Source of the DNA: Orychophragmus violaceus
Taxonomy: Eukaryota; Streptophyta; Magnoliopsida; Brassicales; Brassicaceae
Direction of reading: 5' to 3'
Length of the DNA: 64,000 bases
NCBI GenBank assembly: GCA_030180135.1
Contig: CM058235.1
Span: 16,144,720 to 16,208,719, forward strand
Within the stretch, counting starts at the first letter, position 1. Every line of letters starts with the position of its first letter. The notes under the pieces were generated by a model, which ran no database searches, had not been told where the DNA came from, and saw only the letters and a list, made by a program, of their open reading frames with translations. Of the stretch, positions 58,048 to 64,000 are shown piece after piece. A program made the translations under genes and the position numbers.

Positions 58048-58310
58048 AAACCGCCTTACGGCAAAATTCGCTAAATCGATTAAGTCTGATAAAGAGCTTA
58101 ATACGGGATTAGTCCGATTATTTAAAAGTCGCTAAACCGTTTTGAAAGTTTGGCAACAAACTTAACATGAGATTAGCCCGACTACTCGAGAATCGCTAGA
58201 TCATTTAAGTTTGACGACAAGCTTAAAATGATAATAGTCCGATTATTTAAAAGTCGCTAGATCAGTTGAGGTTGACTACTCGAAAGTCACTAAGTTATTT
58301 AAAGCTTGGT
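58048..58310 (+). repeat. Tandem repeat, ~62-bp unit
   Basis: Roughly four diverged copies containing ATTAGTCCGATTATTTAAAAGTCGCTA, at about 58109, 58171 (as CCCGACTACTCGAGAATCGCTA) and 58233, with flanking partial copies. It lies between the pol end and the antisense gene's 3' end. Confidence 0.7.
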
Positions 58311-58411
58311 AGAAAGACAAAAATTAAAACCTCCATTTAAAATAAAGCTCAAAAAGCAATAAAGTTTCTAACTTATTACAGGGAAACAAAAACAAAACAA
58401 AGATTCTTCAG

Positions 58412-61061
58412 TTAAGCTCCAGGCTGCAACTCCTCGGGTCCGCTCTTCTCGACGGTCTGATCCAGTACTACACCTTCCAAGGCGGCTACCTCTGAACGGA
58501 CAGACGAGACGAGACCAGCAGGAACCGCCTCCGGAATTATCCCATGATTTGTTCTGAATTGGTCAACGTCCGACGGAACGGGAGGAGGGGAGTCATGGGA
58601 ACGGTCAAGAAGAGGGTGACGTAGTGGAGAGAGAACAAAGGTGAGCTCCTCCTTTGTCACGACATTCATATCGTCCAGCTCTGCATCAGCCACAACCTCG
58701 TCCGCAGCAACTTTGTCTAAAATGTCTTGAGGAATCGGCACCCCCTGTTCGCTGAGCTTGATCAGACACCTCTTGAGCCCAGAAATCTGAGCCTGCTTAA
58801 CCTGAAGCGCAACAGCGCCCTCCTGGTCCTTGACATAACGCTGAAAAAGGTCGAAATGAGTCTGCGCCTTAGTTCTGACAGCGGCCTCGACTCTCTCCTT
58901 CTCCTTACCAATCACGTCAAGGCAAGACTTTTGCAGCTTCTTCTTCTCCGACTTGAACATAAGAAGATCGGCTTTCGACTTCTCTTCAGCCTGCTTAAGC
59001 TTACCTTCCAGAACCAGGTTATTCCCTTCCAACACCTTCTTCTCCTCTTTGAGCTTCTTAAGGAGGACGTCGCGTTTGTTGACTGCGTCGGCCAATTTCT
59101 TCTGGGCCCAGGAACTCTCCAAAGCCACACGGTTTGAAGCCGCGATCATCTGAAAATAGCACAAGCGTTATTTTGACAAAAAAAAATGCAAAATTTTAGT
59201 ACCAGAAACCTACCGTCGCCTCAGCGTGCTTTAGCCTGACGATGGCATCTGAGTGGGGGAGTTCCTCCCAAACCGGCCAATCCGATTCATTCCCCCTCAC
59301 GCACGTCAGCATGTCAAAACAAGCCCGGGGGTTGTTGATGAAAGGAACTTCGCTCTCATACTGATAAGCGAAGTTATGAATTGAAGGACGCACTTCCCCT
59401 TCTTTCACCTCACGCCTTGGCCGCACAAAGACGAGTTCCTTGTTAGACTCAAAAGGCTTAGAACTGCCAGACGAGTCAGGAACGGTCCCCTTGAAATTGT
59501 AAAAACGCTTCCACGGGTCCTTTTGTTTAACGGGCTCACTGACGGGCGCCGCCTCATTAGAAGCATCTTGGACTGATTTGCCGGTCTTTGACACCTTTGC
59601 CGGTTTGTCTTGAACCGACTTATCATCAGCAGGCCTCTTCCTTGATGGGACCTTAGGAGGAAGGGCGGGGGAGTTTGCCGCTTGAGCCACTGTTTTCTCA
59701 CCATTATCCGGAAGCTGCTTGCCATCCGAAGCCGAAGGAGGCACGTCCGTCCCTTTCGACGACTTGGCAGAAGAAGACGGTTGGGATGAGATCTCCTTGG
59801 AGTAATCGACAGAGCTGATTCGCTGCACCTTGCCCATCTTCCCGGGTTTCACAAGTTGTTCAGGAGTGACCTTCACCGTAGTATCCCACTTCACTAGAGA
59901 AAAGAAAAAGCAAGTTAAAAAAAGGAAATTGAAATGACGAGGTACGCTCATCACAAAAGAGTAAAACCGCTTGGATATTTGCGGTAGCGTCCTCGTTATA
60001 CGATCCCGGGAGAGATCCTACCACTTGCGAAGACCGAGAGATTGGATCTTTTCGAGAATCGAGAAGTAATTGTCAGGGTACGGCTTAAACAACGGATGAT
60101 GCACTGCAACAAAAAAAAGAAATTTGAGTAATCATCACATACGAAAGACGGCAAATTTGGAACGACATCTACCAAGATCTGTGTTCCAAGAAGTCCTGAC
60201 GAGTTCTCTGTGCTCATCAGGGACGACTAACGAAGAAATTTCAACAAAGAAATAATTTCTCTGCCAGTTATTAATTTTCTTAGGAGCATCTGTCAGTATA
60301 CGATGGCCGCTTTTGAACTTCACCGCATAGCACCCCGGGCTGGAACCCATAGCATTAATCGACGTCATTTCTTCAAAAACACTCGCGGTAATTGTGACGC
60401 CGGCTTCAGCACCCAGCATTAAGAGACCAACCATGTGGCGCACCGCAACAACCAAAAGCTGGGAAATGGCGATCTCGCAACGAAAGCAGTATGAAACTAG
60501 CAAGTCGGGCAACGGAAACCAACAACGACAACCCCCAGACTTGGTGTTCATGAAGAACGATTCATAAACGGTCATATAGCCGGGCGGAGGAGTCCAAGGA
60601 CGGTCACGCGGGAAGGGAATAATAACCTTAATCGCCGGATCTGCTCCACAACCGCGAAGCGAAGATCTAACCGACTCTGCAGTAGATCGAGTCCCGAAGA
60701 CATTATCATATAGCTCTCTAGGTTCGGAAGGCAATACAGGAGAGGAGGCATTTTCATGAGAAACGTCTTGGTCGGTATCCATAGCGTCCTCGTCTCGAAG
60801 CTGCGGGACGGTAAAAACCTCTCGGCCAGAGCTCTCGGCAGCAATGGTTTGGCGTGATGACTCTCATCGAGACCTGAACTCTTCAATCTCAGAACGAGCA
60901 GGATGGCTTTCCAAGTCGGGAGAAGCATTTGAAGGAGTGGAAGCGGATCGACGACTTAACGAGTCATCCGCGGAAGAGACTGAAACAACTTCTTTATCTT
61001 TTCCCGATGAACAACGGATCAAAGACATAATTTTCGGAAGAACAGGAGAAGAACGCAACAA
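58412..61061 (-). pseudogene. Antisense multi-exon gene within the Tat element
   Basis: Exons on the minus strand: 61061-60173, 60103-60022, 59893-59214 and 59149-58412, with GT-AG introns of 69, 128 and 64 bp. Exon 1 starts at ATG 61061 or 61028 (MSLIRCSSGKDKEVV) but has TGA at 60866-60864; the next ATG is 60782 (MDTDQDVSHEN). The segment PWTPPPGYMTVYESFF to TASVFEEMTSI resembles the plant 'putative gypsy type transposon' domain (PF04195). Exon 3 is a Ser/Pro/Lys-rich linker. Exon 4 begins with a coiled coil (KKLADAVNKRDVLLKKLKEE) and ends ELQPGA. Phases agree at introns 1 and 3 but not at intron 2, so a boundary is wrong or an indel exists. Function is unknown; extra antisense ORFs are known in some Tat elements. 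Confidence 0.7.
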
Positions 61062-61210
61062 AAAAGTAATGCTTCGATCTAAAAAATCCTAAGAGCACAA
61101 GGCGGAGCGGCGGCAGAAATATGGCCGGAAAATAAATAAGACAGAGAGAAGATTACCTCTTGAAACTTCTCCACTTGAGCGAAATGAGAAAAATGAAGTA
61201 TGAAGAGACT

Positions 61211-61217
61211 ATTTATA
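61211..61217 (-). promoter_or_regulatory. TATA box for the antisense gene
   Basis: On the minus strand GCTATAAATAGTC, a consensus plant TATA box, about 150 bp upstream of the ATG at 61061 and pointing away from the 3' LTR. Confidence 0.6.
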
Positions 61218-61514
61218 GCAAAATGACGGCGCAGGAACCAAGGTACATCGTTACCTAGGCGACGCTTCGTATGTTACACCTACCCAGTAATTAAACCGAG
61301 AATCAATTCCGGTTCCAACGGGTCATCAATGGTTTTCAAAAACCGGTTCGTTCGATTTCATCATTCCGGGCCAAGTTTAGACCAGCCCAATAAAAATGAT
61401 ATGGGCCGAAACAGCGACGTACTTCGATAGACGACAGATATGGGCCAAACCGAAATCATATCATAAACCATGAGTTAACTCCTCGTAATGACGACTTGAG
61501 TACAAGTCGCCACA

Positions 61515-61531
61515 CTGGGGGGGGGGCTTAT
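61515..61531 (+). other. Polypurine tract
   Basis: CTGGGGGGGGGGCTTAT directly before the 3' LTR, the expected site for plus-strand DNA priming. The G-run is unusually pure. Confidence 0.75.
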
Positions 61532-62071
61532 TGTTAGAGTCAAGATTAGCACTTTCCTAAAGAGGCCTATTCATGAGTTTAGGCCGGCCCAGAAGGGAAA
61601 GTTGGCGACAAAGCCCAAGGCGGTAAAACTAGGTTAAACCGAACTCGGGCTAAACCGGCTTTCACTAGGGTTTGGAAGGTGTCTAGTCCAAGGACGCCGC
61701 ATGAGAAAGTCGATAAAAGGGAATATTCCATATGGAGGCAAAGCCGAGTTATTAGGAATATTTCATAATTATCTCTTATTTTCCTTTTATTAATAAACCG
61801 ACTTGTAACCCTATATAAGGGAACCCTGACATTCAATAAAGGATACGTTTTTCTTAATATTTTTTGCTGGAGAGATTTTAGAGCAAACTCTTAACCTAAT
61901 ATCTCTTCGGCGACTTTAGAATTCTCCTTTACCGGCTTCCATCTCGGAAACGCCGACTTTAAACCCTAATTTTCTAAATCTCACCGCGTTCTTTAATTCT
62001 TCTTTTAGAATCCCTAATCACAAACCCTAAAACTCTTTCTATCTTTGGATAGACCGAGTTGAGATCTTACA
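61532..62071 (+). repeat. 3' LTR of Tat element
   Basis: TGTTAGAGTC...GAGATCTTACA, 540 bp, partner of 51136-51675. Confidence 0.95.
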
Positions 62072-62453
62072 CGGCAGAACCAACATCTGATAGTACACGT
62101 CAAAACTTAAATTGTGTCTTTTTAAAATCATGATTTAGTAAATGTGAGTGGTTTAGTGGTAATATAATGAATTGGTTCTATTATACCATGGATTCAAAAC
62201 TCCCTTTAATACATAGAGTTATTATTTAAATAAGAATATATAAAACCTAATTTTGGATACTATCAGGAAGACTATATCATTCTTGGCTCATGTTAGCTAA
62301 ATGGTGTATATTTAAGGCTTATCATAGCATCTTATTTGTTGTACATAAATAGTGAACATTGTTTTTTTCAGTAGTTAATGAGAATAAACAACTCAGTAAC
62401 AAACTTTTCCTCTCGTTAGCTCATCATCTTCTTCTCCAAGAACGAGTTTGATA
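62072..62453. other. Spacer with SINE remnant and possible copia 5' LTR
   Basis: 62145-62260 carries SINE promoter boxes (listed separately). About 62260-62450 probably is the 3' part of a copia LTR (TGTATATTTAAGG box near 62310, AATAAAC near 62384). The LTR start could not be fixed. Confidence 0.5.
62143..62260 (+). mobile_element. Probable tRNA-derived SINE remnant
   Basis: GTGGTTTAGTGGTAAT (from 62148) fits an A box and GGATTCAAAACTCC (62190-62203) a B box. No tail or target duplication is clear. Confidence 0.5.
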
Positions 62454-62465
62454 TGGTATCAGAGC
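62454..62465 (+). other. Copia primer-binding site
   Basis: TGGTATCAGAGC is an exact match to the initiator tRNA-Met primer site of plant copia elements. Confidence 0.85.
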
Positions 62466-62685
62466 TTTCACGATCATGAGTACTTCTTGTATCGATATTT
62501 TTCTTCTTAGTCTTCTTTCGATTCTCGTTTTCGTTTCTAGTTTTCTTGCGAAGTTCATTCAACATCTTTTTCTTCTTTTTCTTTCTTGTTCTCATTCGAT
62601 TCGTCTCTTTTCTTCGTCCGATTAAAGAAATTTCTCTTCGATTTCTCTCAATTGAATCGTTTCTGCATCTTCTCTCATCGTTCCG

Positions 62686-64000
62686 ATGGGGTCTCAAACT
62701 CATTTTCAACCAATTCCGCTGATTACAGATCACTACTACAATCCCTACTTCTTGCACAACAACGACCATGCTGGTTTACAATTGGTGACCAATCGTCTCA
62801 CATCTGGTGCGGATTTCCACTCATGGCGCCGTTCAGTCCGAATGGCTCTTAATGTTCGAAATAAACTCGGTTTTGTGGACGATACGATTCTGAAACCTCC
62901 TGATGATAGTCGTGATTCTGGATCTTGGTCTAGATGCAATGACATAGTAGCTACCTGGTTAATGAATTCTGTGTCTAAGAAGATAGGTGGTAGTTTGTTG
63001 TATATGTCGACTGCTGAATCTATATGGAATAACCTCATGACTCGCTTCAAGCAAGACGACGCTCCTCGCGTTTATGAAATTGAGCAGAGGCTTAGTACGA
63101 TTCAGGAGGGATCTCTTGATGCTAGTACTTACTATACTGAGTTGATCACTCTTTGAGAAGAGTATAAGAATTACATTGAAATTTCAGTATGTACGTGTGG
63201 ACGTTGCGAGTGTAATGCTGCTCTTCTATGGGAAAATATTCAGCAAAGGGGACGTGTCACGAGTTTTTAGATGAGTTTAAATGAATCATATGAGCAAACT
63301 CGCTGTCATATCTTGATGTTGAAGCCTATTCCCACTATAGAAGAGGCTTTCAACATGGTGGCTCAAGATGAAAGACAAAGGAATGTCAAGTCTGTTGTTA
63401 AGTCGGATAATCCAGTCTTTCAAACCAGTGGTCCTCTCTCTGATAATGTTGACAATATGGAGTATGTTGCTGCTTACAATACATTCAGACCACGTGGAAA
63501 TCGACCTTTACGTACTCATTGTGGACAACTAGGACATATTGTTCATCGCTACTTCAAGTTACATGGCTATCCGCCTGGATTCAAGTTCTCAACATCGAAT
63601 TATTCTGGCAACCATCAAGCATCTCAGATGAACAAACCCTCTTCTATTCCTCGTGGCATGAATAGTTTTGTCCCTCGACAGTCTTTCACCCCATCAACTC
63701 AGCATAGAGCAGTGGCAAATGTGATTTCTGATGCTTCTAGTGGTGGTTCTATGCCTTATCTTCCACCACCAGCATTGACTGCCACGAGTCTTGATATGAC
63801 ACAGTTCAGTCCTAGTCAGATTCAGTCCTTGATTCAACAGCTTAATACTCACATTTAGTCTCCAGCGCATGCGGTCACTTGTTCATCCTCCACCATTACT
63901 GAAAATGGTGTCATGGCACCTTTATCCACTAATCTCCGTTATGAACACCACATTTTCACTTTTCATCATCAGTGTCTATCTACCTTATACACCTCTTTGC
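62686..64000 (+). pseudogene. Copia gag with several in-frame stops, continuing past the window
   Basis: MGSQTHFQPIPLITDHYYNP, then HAGLQLVTNRLTSGADFHSW, match the N-terminal gag domain of plant copia polyproteins. Further on, APRVYEIEQRLSTIQEGSLD and LIQQLNTHI are typical. The frame is kept from 62686 to 63858 but is cut by TGA at 63154-63156 and TAG at 63268-63270, and again by TAG at 63856-63858. The zinc knuckle has lost two Cys (RTHCGQLGHIVHRYFKLHGYPPG). The primer site lies 220 bp upstream. Pol would lie beyond 64000. Confidence 0.85.

Larger units (their letters stand above)
51131..62076 (+). mobile_element. Complete Tat-lineage Ty3/gypsy retrotransposon with CGGCA target duplication
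   Basis: LTRs at 51136-51675 and 61532-62071 (540 bp each) differ at about 12 positions by eye (about 2.2 %). CGGCA flanks the element at 51131-51135 and 62072-62076. Order: LTR, primer site, gag-protease-RT-RNase H-second RNase H-integrase, tandem repeats, antisense spliced gene, polypurine tract, LTR. Two RNase H domains and an antisense gene are features reported for Tat elements. Gag-pol has a stop, an RT deletion and a frame break, so it is recently inserted but defective. Confidence 0.95.

Noticed and set aside
58727..59137. Plus-strand frames opposite exon 4 of the antisense gene
   Set aside because: They mirror the coiled-coil exon on the minus strand, which has splice sites, typical composition and the longer frame.
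1..64000. Search for CRISPR arrays, operons, phage or bacterial defence genes
   Set aside because: The repeats present are plant transposon ends and minisatellites. Genes have introns and TATA boxes, and nothing suggests prokaryotic DNA.

Overview
This is plant nuclear DNA, almost certainly from the Brassicaceae and most likely Brassica or a close relative. It has spliced plant genes, AT-rich spacers and a high load of plant retrotransposons, Helitrons, SINEs and MITEs. There are no operons, phage genes or CRISPR arrays. Four host loci remain: an NFD4/nodulin-like major facilitator gene (7872-6173, minus), a GT47 exostosin-family gene resembling FRA8/IRX7 (24802-26474, plus), a small RPA C-terminal-domain gene (27773-27013, minus) and a SAUR gene (48112-48486, plus). 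From memory, this is the order of Arabidopsis thaliana At2g28120, At2g28110, At2g28105 and At2g28085. The window would then be a collinear segment in which the intervening At2g28100 (fucosidase) and At2g28090 (metal-binding) genes are absent.

Layout. 1-4850: degenerate LINE. 6173-7872: transporter gene with a frameshift. 9973-13195: second, more decayed LINE. 13.2-22.7 kb: AT-rich DNA with two minus-strand Helitrons (15091-16165 and 17718-20226) and a GC-rich retroposon with a perfect 15-bp target duplication (16225-17104). 22.7-23.1 kb: RNase H remnant. 23.2-24.6 kb: two tandem ~700-bp copies ending at the exostosin gene. 24.8-27.8 kb: exostosin gene with an in-frame stop, convergent with an intact RPA-like gene. 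28-32 kb: hAT-type and Harbinger-type MITEs and a tRNA-derived SINE. 32.2-42.8 kb: a Copia element interrupted by a non-autonomous Athila-like LTR element, abutting an internally deleted Tat-type Gypsy remnant. 43.6-45.7 kb: GC-rich repeat of unknown class holding a solo LTR. 48.1 kb: SAUR gene. 51136-62071: a complete Tat-lineage Gypsy element with 540-bp LTRs and a CGGCA target duplication. 62.4-64 kb: start of another Copia element.

The most interesting items are: an intron-containing antisense gene with its own TATA box inside the Tat element; six pairs of a ~15-bp motif spaced 20-21 bp in the Athila-like element; three very short insertions, each a few bases plus poly(A), flanked by perfect target duplications; and two neighbouring host genes each broken by one small lesion while the next two are intact. 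I saw no complete active transposon and no clearly new host pathway. Repeat identities and domain names come from reading the sequence and recalling families; no search was run.
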